From NCBI GenBank assembly GCA_938017515.1, contig CALIJJ010000214.1:1-42001 (forward strand): a stretch of DNA of 42,001 nucleotides. Direction: 5' to 3'. The notes below the pieces were generated by a model, which was not told the origin of the DNA, did not search any database, and saw only the letters and a list, made by a program, of their open reading frames with translations. Shown here one piece after another: positions 17,339 through 24,844 of the stretch; the stretch's first letter is position 1, and every line of letters starts with the position of its first letter. A program made the translations under genes and the position numbers. The stretch comes from an uncultured Pseudanabaenaceae cyanobacterium (lineage in GTDB: Bacteria; Cyanobacteriota; Cyanobacteriia; PCC-9006; JAAUQQ01).

Positions 17339-18730
17339 CTATTGGGCCATCAGTATTTCCGTTGCAGTCTGAGCTTCTGCCATGGCCTGTTCCACAGACT
17401 GTTGCCCTCGCAAGATTTTGCCTAATGCCGTTTGCAGAATATCGGAGGCAGCAGCATAACGTGCGGTAACGGGTCGCATGGTTGATGCCTGATCCAAAGC
17501 CTCCAACATTTGCGGCATAAAGGGATATTTGGCGATGATGTCTGGGTCGGTAAACAGCGATCGCCGACTCGGCAAAAAGCCCGAATCCAGCACAAACTGC
17601 TTTTGCGCTGCCTCACTGGTTAAATACTGAATCGCCTCCCAGGCTTCCTCCGGGTGAGCCGCATGTTTGGGAATACCAAAGCCCCAGCCGCCGCGACAGC
17701 CCCGGCCAGGGTTTGGGCCAAAGGCAAAGGGCGGGGCGATCGCCACCTGTTCCCCCCAATCCTGCCGCTGCAACACCGCCCAAAAGGCAGGCCATCCTCT
17801 GAGGAACGCCGCCCGCCCCTGCTCAAAGGCTGCCAGGGAAGACAGCTCCGTGTAGTCCGTGACGATGGGCGGCGAGGTTTTGTCTTGGATGAGTTGGCGC
17901 AGGAGGGCGGCGGCGGCGATCGCCTCGGGCTGGTCCAAGCCCACTGTGGCATCCTTCCCCATCTGATCCTCAATCCAAGTCCCCCCAAAGCTGTTTAACA
18001 CCTCAACAAAATTTACCACCAAGCCTTCGTAGGACCGCCCCTGCCAAAGGTAGCCCAGGTCAGCATTCGTGCTTTGCTTCAGGGTTGCGATCGCCTGGTT
18101 CAGCTCCTCCAGCGTTTTGGGCAAGCTCAGTCCTGCCTGCTCCAGCAAATCTTGGCGATAGAGCAAGACACCAACATCGGTCCGCATGGGCAAGCGATAG
18201 ACCCCCGTGCCATCGCCGCGTCCTAGGGCAAGTTCTGTTTCCAAAAAGTCTGTATTCGCGCTGCCCCGTCCCTCCAATTCATTCAAATCCATCAGGTTCT
18301 CGACAAATTGCTGTGTCCAGACCAAATCCATGTAAACCAGATCATGCTGGGGCACATCCGCCTGAAAATCTGCCGTGTAAATCGCCTCTCGCTGATCCGT
18401 CGTGTAGGTTTCCGTGGGATCGGTGACGGGGGTGATGCGGATGTGGGGGTGGCTCGCTTCAAAGCGCTGGATGACGCCCTGCCACACCAAGGCTTCGTCC
18501 TGGGGAATCACAAAGGAGAGTTCGACGGGGGCGGCTTGCCAGGTCAGTCCCCAGAGCACCAGGCACAGCAACTGCATGACCAGCAAGCCTTTTAAGAATC
18601 CCAGGGCTGAAACTCGTGGTGGGAACCATCGCCGTCGCGAGGGGTTCTGGCGCTGGCGCTGACGAGTAGAGCGTCGGCTAAGCCGAGTCCTGTCGGAGTT
18701 GGGTTGGGGGCGATTCTCAAAGCCAGCCAT
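17339..18730 (-). CDS. Extracellular solute-binding protein (family 1, sugar type), orphan
   Basis: This 463-residue protein starts with ~41 strongly basic residues, then a hydrophobic helix (~42-66, ALGFLKGLLVMQLLCLVLWG) acting as signal anchor, with no clear lipobox. The mature part reads as a family 1 binding protein: VELSFVIPQDEALVWQGVIQ, FEASHPHIRITPV, RLPMRTDVGVLLYRQDLLEQ, GGWGFGIPKHAAHPEEAWEAI, FLPSRRSLFTD. These proteins deliver oligosaccharides or related solutes to ABC importers. No permease or ATPase gene lies next to it, so its partner must be elsewhere, or it has taken a sensory role. It converges on the chemotaxis operon across a ~114-base gap without an obvious terminator. Confidence 0.88.
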   Translation of the reverse strand: MAGFENRPQPNSDRTRLSRRSTRQRQRQNPSRRRWFPPRVSALGFLKGLLVMQLLCLVLWGLTWQAAPVELSFVIPQDEALVWQGVIQRFEASHPHIRITPVTDPTETYTTDQREAIYTADFQADVPQHDLVYMDLVWTQQFVENLMDLNELEGRGSANTDFLETELALGRGDGTGVYRLPMRTDVGVLLYRQDLLEQAGLSLPKTLEELNQAIATLKQSTNADLGYLWQGRSYEGLVVNFVEVLNSFGGTWIEDQMGKDATVGLDQPEAIAAAALLRQLIQDKTSPPIVTDYTELSSLAAFEQGRAAFLRGWPAFWAVLQRQDWGEQVAIAPPFAFGPNPGRGCRGGWGFGIPKHAAHPEEAWEAIQYLTSEAAQKQFVLDSGFLPSRRSLFTDPDIIAKYPFMPQMLEALDQASTMRPVTARYAAASDILQTALGKILRGQQSVEQAMAEAQTATEILMAQ

Positions 18731-19082
18731 AGAAAGCCGTGGAAGAGTGCAGTGGCAGACCGCTCAGACACTTCTGTTAAGATGCGTAACAAAGTGAGTG
18801 GAACGGCGTAAAACCTAGGGTAATTCCTCGAAGACCCTAGGGCGTAGGCTGTTCGTGCAAATGCTGACGAAATTCATAACCGCCGTTATGAAGCACTAGA
18901 TGGGGGAATTTCCTATGATTTGGATGGGAGCACTCAGAGGACAGCCCATCGGGTTGTGGTGAATAAATTTTGACGTTGAACACGATAGATGGCCAAAGCT
19001 AACGGTATCCAGAATTAGAGAGCGCCAGAATTAACGAACCGGGTTGGGCATTCATGATCAGACAGAGGGCGGAATAGGATTT
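18731..19082. other. Divergent intergenic region with two inverted repeats
   Basis: This 352-base spacer must hold the promoters of both the solute-binding protein and the CHAT gene. CCTAGGG (18814-18820) pairs with CCCTAGG (18835-18841). TTCATAAC (18873-18880) pairs perfectly with GTTATGAA (18885-18892) across CGCC. Either could be an operator or an RNA hairpin. No convincing -35/-10 pair was found and no gene is supported. Confidence 0.45.
18873..18892. promoter_or_regulatory. 8-bp inverted repeat with 4-base spacer, operator candidate
   Basis: TTCATAAC-CGCC-GTTATGAA is a perfect dyad with an A/T-rich outer half. It lies between two divergent genes, the usual place for a dimeric regulator site. 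Its function is inferred. Confidence 0.35.
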
Positions 19083-21701
19083 ATGAAAGCGCTGCGGGGA
19101 CGGTCGAAATCGGGGGATCGCGACATCCTACCCACCAAGCGAATTGTGTTGGAAATCGATGACGGGAATTTTGCCACGGGCTTTCCGGTTACGGTTGAAA
19201 TCAGTGAGGCGGGTCGGGCTCCCCACAAGATTTTGCATGGCCAACTGCCCCCGGCCCCTGGGATTCCAAGGCTGTATCAGCAGTGGCAAAGCCTATATCG
19301 TAAGTTGCCGGGCCGCATCATTGTGCCGGATGCCCAGGTCACCAATCAGTCCGTGGTGGGAGACTGCCGCCGCGCTGCCGATGCCCTAGAAAATGCGGTG
19401 ATCCGCTGGCTGGGCTATGCGCCCGTGCTGCGGCTGCAAATGGAGTTTCAGCAGGCGGTCTCGCGAGGGGAGTCAGCCCAGTTAATTTTGCAGACGGATG
19501 ATGTGCAGCTGCGGCGGTTGCCTTGGCATCTGTGGGAGATGTTTGATCAGTATCCCAATTTAGGCTTAGCCTTGCACAGCAGCTATCCGCCGGAGGTTGC
19601 CGATTCAGTTGCGATGCAGTCACCCGTGCAGGTGTTGGCGGTGTTGGGCAATAGTGAGGCGTTGGATGTGCAGCGCGATCGCCAAATCCTCGAACAGCTC
19701 CCCAATGCCGACATCACCCTTCTCGACAAGCCCTCCCGCCAACTGCTCAACGAAAAGCTTTGGGAGCGCCCCTGGGACATTCTCTTTTTTGCAGGCCACA
19801 GCGCCAGCCAAGCCGATGCCCAGGACGGAGAGGTGCAGATCAATGACACCGAAGCCCTGTCCCTATCGGAACTAGAGTATGCCCTACAACAGGCCGTGCG
19901 AAAGGGGCTTAAACTGGCGATTTTTAACTCCTGCGATGGCTTGGGCTTGGCCCAGGGGTTGGTCAATCTAAAAATTCCCTATACGGTCGTGATGCGCGAA
20001 CCCGTGGCGGATTCGGTCGCCCAGACGTTCCTGCGCTATTTCCTCGAAAGTTTTTCCCAGGGACAGCCCCTGCACCTGGCCCTGCGCATTGCGCGGGAAA
20101 AACTCCAGGGTATTGAAGCGACGTTTCCCTGTGCATCCTGGTTGCCGGTCATCTGTCAGCATCCCTCAGCTCCCGTGTTGCAGTGGCCCCAGTCCTCGAA
20201 TGGGGCCATCACCGCCAAGCAAGCGGGTGTTTCGGTGGCGGGTTTGGGCCTGCTGGTTGGGATTGGGGCGGCGGCATTGTTGGCGATGAATGGTGTCAGA
20301 GATGAGCCAACGCCGGGGCGTGAGCCTGGTCTAACCTCTGGCGCTAAAGTTGTTGAGCCCATTCATCTTGCCCCTCCCGTGCAACTGGGTGACTCTTCTA
20401 GTAGCCTCGGCAACCGGATTTTGATTACGAATACGGGCACCTTAGCGACGAAGCAGCAGGCGGTACAGGCGTTTGGGATGGGGGACTATGGGGGGGCGAT
20501 CGCCTTCTTCCAGAGCACGTTGGACTATGCCCCCAACGATCCCGAATCCCGCATTTACCTCAACAATGCCAAGGCGGCGTTGGCGGCGAAACAGAGCAAT
20601 CGCCCCATTCTGCGTGTCGCCACCAGCGTCCCCATCGGCGGCAATCTCAACATTGCCCAGGAAATGTTGCGGGGGATTTCCCAGGCCCAGGCAGACTATA
20701 ACCAAGCGACAGAGAAGGGCAAGGATAAGCAACAGCCGATGTTGCAGGTACAAATTGCGAACGATGACAATAGCCCCGCATTGGGTCGGCAAATTGCTGA
20801 ACGCCATGTGCAGGATTCATCGATTCTGGCGGTGATTGGTCACAATGCTAGCGAGGTGACGTTGGCCGCGGGGGAAATCTATCACCGGGAGAAGCTGGTG
20901 ATGGTGACGCCGACGAGTGGGGCGGCGGAGGTGTCGGATCTGGGCAGCTATGTGTTCCGCACGGTGCCGTCAGTGCGGGCGGATGCACGGCATTTGGCCA
21001 GCTATGCGATTAAGAAGTCGGGCAAGCGGCGGTTTGCTCTCTGTAATGACTCGAAGTCGCCCTACAGCATGACGTTTAACCAGGAGTTTCGTCAGGCGGT
21101 GGAATGGAATAACGGTCAGGTCAGTTCGGTGCCCTGTGACTTTTCGTCGGAGTCGTTCAACTCGGGCAAATTCGTTTCCAATGCGGTGGCGGATGGCGTG
21201 GATGCGTTGCTGTTGAATCCGTCGGTGGAGCGCATCAGTCAGGCGACCAATTTGGCGAAGAAAGCGACAGGGCGGATGGCGCTGTTCAGTGGGTCAACGA
21301 TGGCGACGTTTGAGACGTTGGACCAGGGCAAAGAGGCGGTGAATGGCATGGTGTTGTCGGTGGCTTGGCATCCGCAGGTGGCTCAGGATCCGGCGTTTAT
21401 TCAGCAGGCGCGTCAGCTTTGGGGCGGCAATGTGAATTGGCGCACGGCCCTGGCCTATGATGCGACGCAGGCGGTGTTGGCGGGGTTGGAGCAGGCCCAG
21501 GATCGGGAGGGATTGCAGCGGGTTTTGGCCGATGAGGCGTTTGTGGCGGAGGGGGCGACGGGGGAGATTCGGTTTCAGCAGTCGGGCGATCGCCGTCCGA
21601 GTTCGGCCATTGGTTTGCTGATTCAGGTGCAGTCGGCGGCGGCCGGTGGTGATACTGGGGGGAATGGTTATCGGTTTGTACCGTTGCAGGACTCGGATTA
21701 A
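19083..21701 (+). CDS. CHAT-domain protein fused to a type 1 periplasmic binding domain through one membrane helix
   Basis: This is an 872-residue protein. The N-terminal ~370 residues end in a CHAT (caspase-like) peptidase domain, with catalytic His239 in FFAGHSA and Cys284 in FNSCDGLGLA, and VVMREPVADSVAQTF after it. A hydrophobic helix at ~380-403 (VAGLGLLVGIGAAALLAM) follows. Then come a short TPR-like pair (AVQAFGMGDYGGAIAFFQS, DPESRIYLNNAKAAL) and, from ~508 to the end, a Leu/Ile/Val-type periplasmic-binding domain (ILRVATSVPIGGNLNIAQ, ILAVIGHNASEVTLAAG, MVTPTSGAAEVSDLG). The single helix predicts an extracytoplasmic ligand sensor joined to a cytoplasmic protease-like effector, or the reverse. 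Comparable fusions occur in other cyanobacteria, but their substrates are not known to me. ATG 19083 follows AGGA closely; TTG 19044 is an in-frame alternative. Confidence 0.88.
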   Translation: MKALRGRSKSGDRDILPTKRIVLEIDDGNFATGFPVTVEISEAGRAPHKILHGQLPPAPGIPRLYQQWQSLYRKLPGRIIVPDAQVTNQSVVGDCRRAADALENAVIRWLGYAPVLRLQMEFQQAVSRGESAQLILQTDDVQLRRLPWHLWEMFDQYPNLGLALHSSYPPEVADSVAMQSPVQVLAVLGNSEALDVQRDRQILEQLPNADITLLDKPSRQLLNEKLWERPWDILFFAGHSASQADAQDGEVQINDTEALSLSELEYALQQAVRKGLKLAIFNSCDGLGLAQGLVNLKIPYTVVMREPVADSVAQTFLRYFLESFSQGQPLHLALRIAREKLQGIEATFPCASWLPVICQHPSAPVLQWPQSSNGAITAKQAGVSVAGLGLLVGIGAAALLAMNGVRDEPTPGREPGLTSGAKVVEPIHLAPPVQLGDSSSSLGNRILITNTGTLATKQQAVQAFGMGDYGGAIAFFQSTLDYAPNDPESRIYLNNAKAALAAKQSNRPILRVATSVPIGGNLNIAQEMLRGISQAQADYNQATEKGKDKQQPMLQVQIANDDNSPALGRQIAERHVQDSSILAVIGHNASEVTLAAGEIYHREKLVMVTPTSGAAEVSDLGSYVFRTVPSVRADARHLASYAIKKSGKRRFALCNDSKSPYSMTFNQEFRQAVEWNNGQVSSVPCDFSSESFNSGKFVSNAVADGVDALLLNPSVERISQATNLAKKATGRMALFSGSTMATFETLDQGKEAVNGMVLSVAWHPQVAQDPAFIQQARQLWGGNVNWRTALAYDATQAVLAGLEQAQDREGLQRVLADEAFVAEGATGEIRFQQSGDRRPSSAIGLLIQVQSAAAGGDTGGNGYRFVPLQDSD

Positions 21702-21856
21702 TAGTCACTGTCCGCCACACAGATCCCCAAACACTTGATGCCATTGCTGGCCGTGCGCCGACAGTGAGGGCACAGAATCTTTTCCGCCTCCGCCTCCGGC
21801 TTCTCCGTTGCGTTACTGTTGGTCTGAGGCTGGTTCTTATCGTCTTGGGCGTTCAT
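21698..21856 (-). CDS. Small zinc-ribbon-like protein (52 aa)
   Basis: A polar, Asn/Gln/Glu-rich N-terminal half leads to a cysteine-containing C-terminus: CPHC at ~residues 30-33, then GIKCLGICVADSDY. The CxxC...CxxxC spacing suggests a zinc site. The final CVADSDY looks like a conserved terminus of small cyanobacterial proteins, from memory and not checked. Its stop codon overlaps the convergent CHAT stop codon by two bases. In-frame ATGs at 21862 and 21880 are alternative starts. Confidence 0.5.
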   Translation of the reverse strand: MNAQDDKNQPQTNSNATEKPEAEAEKILCPHCRRTASNGIKCLGICVADSDY

Positions 21857-21930
21857 AGTCATGCAAAAGAGAGGGGTCATTCAAAAAAAGGGATTGTCAG
21901 CCTACAATCCCCATTCTACAAACCATTGCC

Positions 21931-22700
21931 CTACAACGCTTTCAAAAGTTTCTGTGCCGCCTTCAGCGTTGAACTGTGCTCCTGCTGAAAAAACTTGGGT
22001 GAGCTGCGAATCATCAGAATCAGATCCTCCAGCAACGTCTTTGTCGCCGCCGTATCCCCCCGCTGCTGGTGAATCTTTGCCCGCATCAGCAAATCTGCCG
22101 GATGTCGTCGCACCTTCGCCTGCTTTTCCAGATGAGCCATCGCCGTCTCCAGCTCACCCAACTCTAATAAAACTTGCCCATACAACGTTGGTCCCGCCCC
22201 AAACTGAAAATCCGGTGACTCCGCCAACAACCGCTCCAAAAACTGCCGTGCTACCTCCGCCGTCCCCTCCTGAATCGCTAGATTGGCCATGCCCCACAGC
22301 GCCAACTCATTGCGCGACTCCTGCTCCAAAGCCTTTTCATAGGCATGTCGTGCAGGCTCAAATTCCCCCCGGTCATAACGTAAATTGCCTAGCTTGACGA
22401 ACTGGAGTGCCTTGCCAATATTCTTCGCCTCCGCCTCCGCCTTCCAGACCTCATCGTCCCCCGTTGGCCGACGCTGTACCAGCTTGGAGCCAATGCGACG
22501 GACCCCGCCGGGAATCGAACTGTGGGTCCACCCAAGCGAGGCGACAGACGGATAACGGCATAAAACAGTGCCCCGAAGGCGTTAAACAGCACCATGAACC
22601 AGAGCCAACCCGCTCGGTTATCTCGCTCGAACCGAACACAGTCAATGACCATTGCGACCCAAAATAGGGCGATACAGATGCCGAAGAGATTGGGCAGCAT
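21931..22700 (-). pseudogene. TPR protein with N-terminal membrane helices, split by an apparent -1 frameshift
   Basis: The first ~55 codons from ATG 22700 encode two hydrophobic helices (LFGICIALFWVAMVIDCVRF, WLWFMVLFNAFGALFYAVI) of the type found at the N-terminus of cyanobacterial TPR proteins. That frame then turns into Arg/Ser low complexity and stops at 22389. From ~22581 downward the neighbouring frame is open and reads sensible protein to 21931: RRIGSKLVQRR, VWKAEAEAKNIGKALQFVKL, GNLRYDRGEFEPARHAYEKA, ELALWGMANLAIQEG, PTLYGQVLLELGELETAMAH, ADLLMRAKIHQQRGD, i.e. TPR repeats. The two frames join somewhere in 22515-22581, equivalent to loss of one base. It could be a real decay event, a sequencing error or recoding; no canonical slippery heptamer was recognised there. 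Confidence 0.75.
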
Positions 22701-23013
22701 AACAAGATTCTGGTAGCTTCTCAGGATTTTGGGTGAGTCTCAGCGTTAGAATGCCCACAAAATCTAATGGCTAAAACGGAGCAATTTGATTCTCTGGTAA
22801 ATAAATACGAATGACTTGAATCCAGCATTCAAGCGATAATATGAGTTGCCCAACCCATCGCAAAAGATCACACGATTTCCAATCCTGGAAAACAGTTGAA
22901 TCTCTCTCTCTTGAAGAAGGCTTTATTTGGAATAAGTCGGTAGCCCAAAAACCAGATAGCCCAAACTCAATGGTGTTTGTCTGCTGCTGGTTTCGGCGCT
23001 GTTAAAGCCGCGA
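22701..23013. other. Intergenic region upstream of the frameshifted TPR gene
   Basis: A/T-richer than its neighbours and no gene is supported. It should contain the TPR gene promoter on the minus strand. CGGC (22995-22998) and GCCG (23007-23010) form a small hairpin at its right edge, next to the structured element. Confidence 0.4.
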
Positions 23014-23109
23014 TACCCCTGCAATCTAAGCAGGCGAGGGCTGATCGGAGTCGAAGCCCGGTCGGCAAGCGCGTTAGACCTGCCAATTTAGATGCTCAGA
23101 ATAGGGGTA
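23014..23109. repeat. 96-bp nested inverted-repeat element (MITE-like or structured RNA)
   Basis: Complementary arms are nested in order: TACCCCT (23014-23020) with AGGGGTA (23103-23109), ATCTAA (23024-23029) with TTAGAT (23088-23093), GCAGG (23030-23034) with CCTGC (23079-23083), and an inner hairpin GGGCT (23038-23042) with AGCCC (23055-23059). That gives 18 bp of interrupted stem around a central hairpin. No ORF or tRNA model fits. A miniature inverted-repeat element or an untranslated structured RNA is possible; no clear target-site duplication is seen. Confidence 0.5.
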
Positions 23110-23121
23110 AGAATTTCCATG

Positions 23122-23150
23122 AAAAAAGAGCTGGCTTACCAGGCCAGCTC
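23122..23150 (-). terminator. Rho-independent terminator for the minus-strand Hsp20 gene
   Basis: Read on the minus strand, GAGCTGGC and GCCAGCTC (23143-23150 and 23128-23135) form a perfect 8-bp stem with a 7-nt loop followed by six T. It lies ~100 bases after the Hsp20 stop codon. Within that 3' UTR TGCGAAGT (23187-23194) and ACTTCGCA (23213-23220) form another 8-bp inverted repeat. Confidence 0.85.
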
Positions 23151-23251
23151 CAGGAGAAATCATAAAAACAATGAGGAGGAATCTGCTGCGAAGTGTTGAA
23201 GAAATGTCCAAGACTTCGCAATAGTGACCCAACCCAAACGAGGACTAGAGC

Positions 23252-23869
23252 TTACCAAACAGACTCTGGTTCCTCAGCAGGCGTTGGTGCTTCTGTCACA
23301 GCCACTGCTGCCTTTGCAACTTCTTCTGATGCTGCTTCTGGCCCTGCTTCTGATGCTGCATGGGTCTCCCCTGCGGCCTCTTGCGCTGTTGAAACCTGTA
23401 CCTTCACTTTGTAATCTTCAGCAGCAGCACGCTTCGGTAACGTGACGGTCAAAATGCCGTCGATATAGGCCGCGCTGACCTGCTTCTGTTGAATCTCTTC
23501 CGGGAGGCGGAAGCTGCGTTCAAAGGCACCGTAGCGGAATTCAGAATGGATGGGTTGAGCATCGGTCGTAGGAGCCTGGCGATCGCCCCTCACCGTCACC
23601 CCATCACGCCGTGCTTCAATCTCAATCTGGCTAGCATCGATGCCTGGAAGCTGGAGCTGGAGCTGATAGCTGTCGCCGCCATCGCCAACCGATGCCCGAG
23701 GCCGCCAAGCTGCCACAGCAGGACTCTTGGTCTTCATTGAGGTCGTCGTAGGGGCAGGGGATGCAGTAGGCATCGCGCCCGTCTCAAATATTTCGTCCAT
23801 CTGACGGCGCAGTTGCTCAAGTTCCGGTGCAATCTGGCCAAAGAACGTGTTAATGGGGAAAGTCGTCAT
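23252..23869 (-). CDS. Hsp20/alpha-crystallin small heat-shock protein with long Ala/Glu-rich tail
   Basis: This 205-residue protein has an N-terminal region (INTFFGQIAPELEQLRRQMD), then the alpha-crystallin domain: SYQLQLQLPGIDASQIEIEA, GVTVRGDR, SEFRYGAFERSFRLPEEIQQ, YIDGILTVTLPK. After this comes a VKVQV motif in place of the usual I-x-I anchor and ~50 residues rich in Ala and Glu, unusually long for the family. It acts as an ATP-independent holdase for unfolding proteins. The frame is open ~90 codons further upstream, but those residues are low complexity; ATG 23869 matches the family N-terminus, although no ribosome binding site is clear. It is divergent from a second Hsp20 gene. Confidence 0.9.
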   Translation of the reverse strand: MTTFPINTFFGQIAPELEQLRRQMDEIFETGAMPTASPAPTTTSMKTKSPAVAAWRPRASVGDGGDSYQLQLQLPGIDASQIEIEARRDGVTVRGDRQAPTTDAQPIHSEFRYGAFERSFRLPEEIQQKQVSAAYIDGILTVTLPKRAAAEDYKVKVQVSTAQEAAGETHAASEAGPEAASEEVAKAAVAVTEAPTPAEEPESVW

Positions 23870-24331
23870 GGAATGTAACCCTAAATTAAGTACTGGATTG
23901 GAATGCTGCAACGAAGATGCTTGCAATGCATTGGGCGAGAGGTTTAGTTCGCTTATTTTCTTCGTCTGTGTTGTTTGGGCCTGTGTTGTTTGGGCCTGTT
24001 TTATGGAGTCTGTTGCATGTGAAGGTTTTCGCTTCGGGTTTTGCTGGCTGATGAACCCATCATGCGATCGCCGCTGTCCATGCAACAGTGGGGCAAACCG
24101 GAGGGGGAAGTCGAAGCAGCCGAACCTAATGATTTCAGGCATTTTAGGCGATCGGGAAACCGACGTTTTGGGGACGCAAAGCCGTACTGCTGAGCTGATT
24201 TTGCCTCGCTATAGTGAGAACAAAGGAACGCCACGGAGGCACCTAATTAGCGCTGTGCCCACTGCGAACCTTCTGAATTGACCCGTTACTGGTTCAAAAC
24301 AATCACTGAATCATTGAAGGAGTAAATCAAG
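23870..24331. other. Divergent intergenic region between the two Hsp20 genes
   Basis: This 462-base spacer should contain heat-inducible control for both genes. No CIRCE element (TTAGCACTC-N9-GAGTGCTAA) was found. A 15-bp tandem repeat is listed separately. TTGACC at ~24278 is a possible -35 for the plus-strand gene but lacks a convincing -10. Confidence 0.45.
23967..23996 (+). repeat. 15-bp tandem duplication upstream of Hsp20
   Basis: TGTGTTGTTTGGGCC occurs twice exactly (23967-23981, 23982-23996) and a third copy begins with TGTT. It lies ~100 bases upstream of the minus-strand Hsp20 start, in its probable promoter or leader. Confidence 0.9.
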
Positions 24332-24784
24332 ATGTCACTTGTACATTGGGAACCGTTTCGCGAAATCGATTCCATGCAAAGAGAAATGAATCGCTTGTTT
24401 GATCAACTCACCACCCTGCCCCAGCAGGGCAGCCTGTCCCAGACCTTGGGAGGCCGCTTTGTTCCCTCTGCGGAGCTAGAAGAAACGCATGAGACCGTTT
24501 TACTGAAACTCGAAGTACCCGGTCTCAAGCCGGAAGATCTGGATGTGGAAGTTACGGCAGACTCCGTTTCCATCCGTGGGGAGCGTCGCTCAGAAACCAA
24601 AACCGAGGACAACGGCTACAGCCGCACGGAGTTTCACTATGGCAAATTCCATCGTGTAATTCCGTTGCCGACGCCCGTGAAAAATACCGAGGTAACAGCC
24701 CACTATCAGGACGGCATTCTTTCGCTGACGTTACCGAAGACTGAAGATGAGCGGAACAAAGTGATCAAGGTTGCGGTCAACTAG
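24332..24784 (+). CDS. hspA: Hsp20 small heat-shock protein (HspA/Hsp17 type)
   Basis: This 150-residue protein has the standard class-A layout: N-terminal LVHWEPFREIDSMQREMNRL, alpha-crystallin domain with FVPSAELEETHETVLLKLEV, PEDLDVEVTADSVSIRGERR, YGKFHRVIPLP and YQDGILSLTLPK, and a C-terminal VIKVAV carrying the I-x-V anchor. It is the typical cyanobacterial Hsp17 that stabilises thylakoid membranes and soluble proteins under heat. GGAG lies ~10 bases before the ATG. No clear terminator was found before the convergent thiO gene. Confidence 0.93.
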   Translation: MSLVHWEPFREIDSMQREMNRLFDQLTTLPQQGSLSQTLGGRFVPSAELEETHETVLLKLEVPGLKPEDLDVEVTADSVSIRGERRSETKTEDNGYSRTEFHYGKFHRVIPLPTPVKNTEVTAHYQDGILSLTLPKTEDERNKVIKVAVN

Positions 24785-24844
24785 ACCATGCATAAGTTTT
24801 AGGGGCAACTGGTCTGAAGCTGTTGCGCCTATCGCCTGTGTTCC

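Noticed and set aside
22490..22545. tRNA-like T-arm sequence on the minus strand (GTTCGATTCCCGG).
   Set aside because: The T-stem halves do not pair, no acceptor, D or anticodon arms surround it, and the segment reads well as part of the TPR protein frame.
23018..23036. CCTGC-N7-GCAGG as a tRNA anticodon arm.
   Set aside because: The loop lacks U33 on the plus strand and neither strand gives D or T arms; it is better explained as part of the nested inverted-repeat element.
24001..24234. 77-codon minus-strand ORF in the Hsp20 divergent spacer.
   Set aside because: No start signal, low-complexity Ser-rich protein, and it occupies the expected promoter region.
23870..24331. CIRCE/HrcA operator between the two Hsp20 genes.
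   Set aside because: TTAGCGCTG at ~24246 resembles half of a CIRCE element but no GAGTGCTAA-like second arm follows at the right distance.
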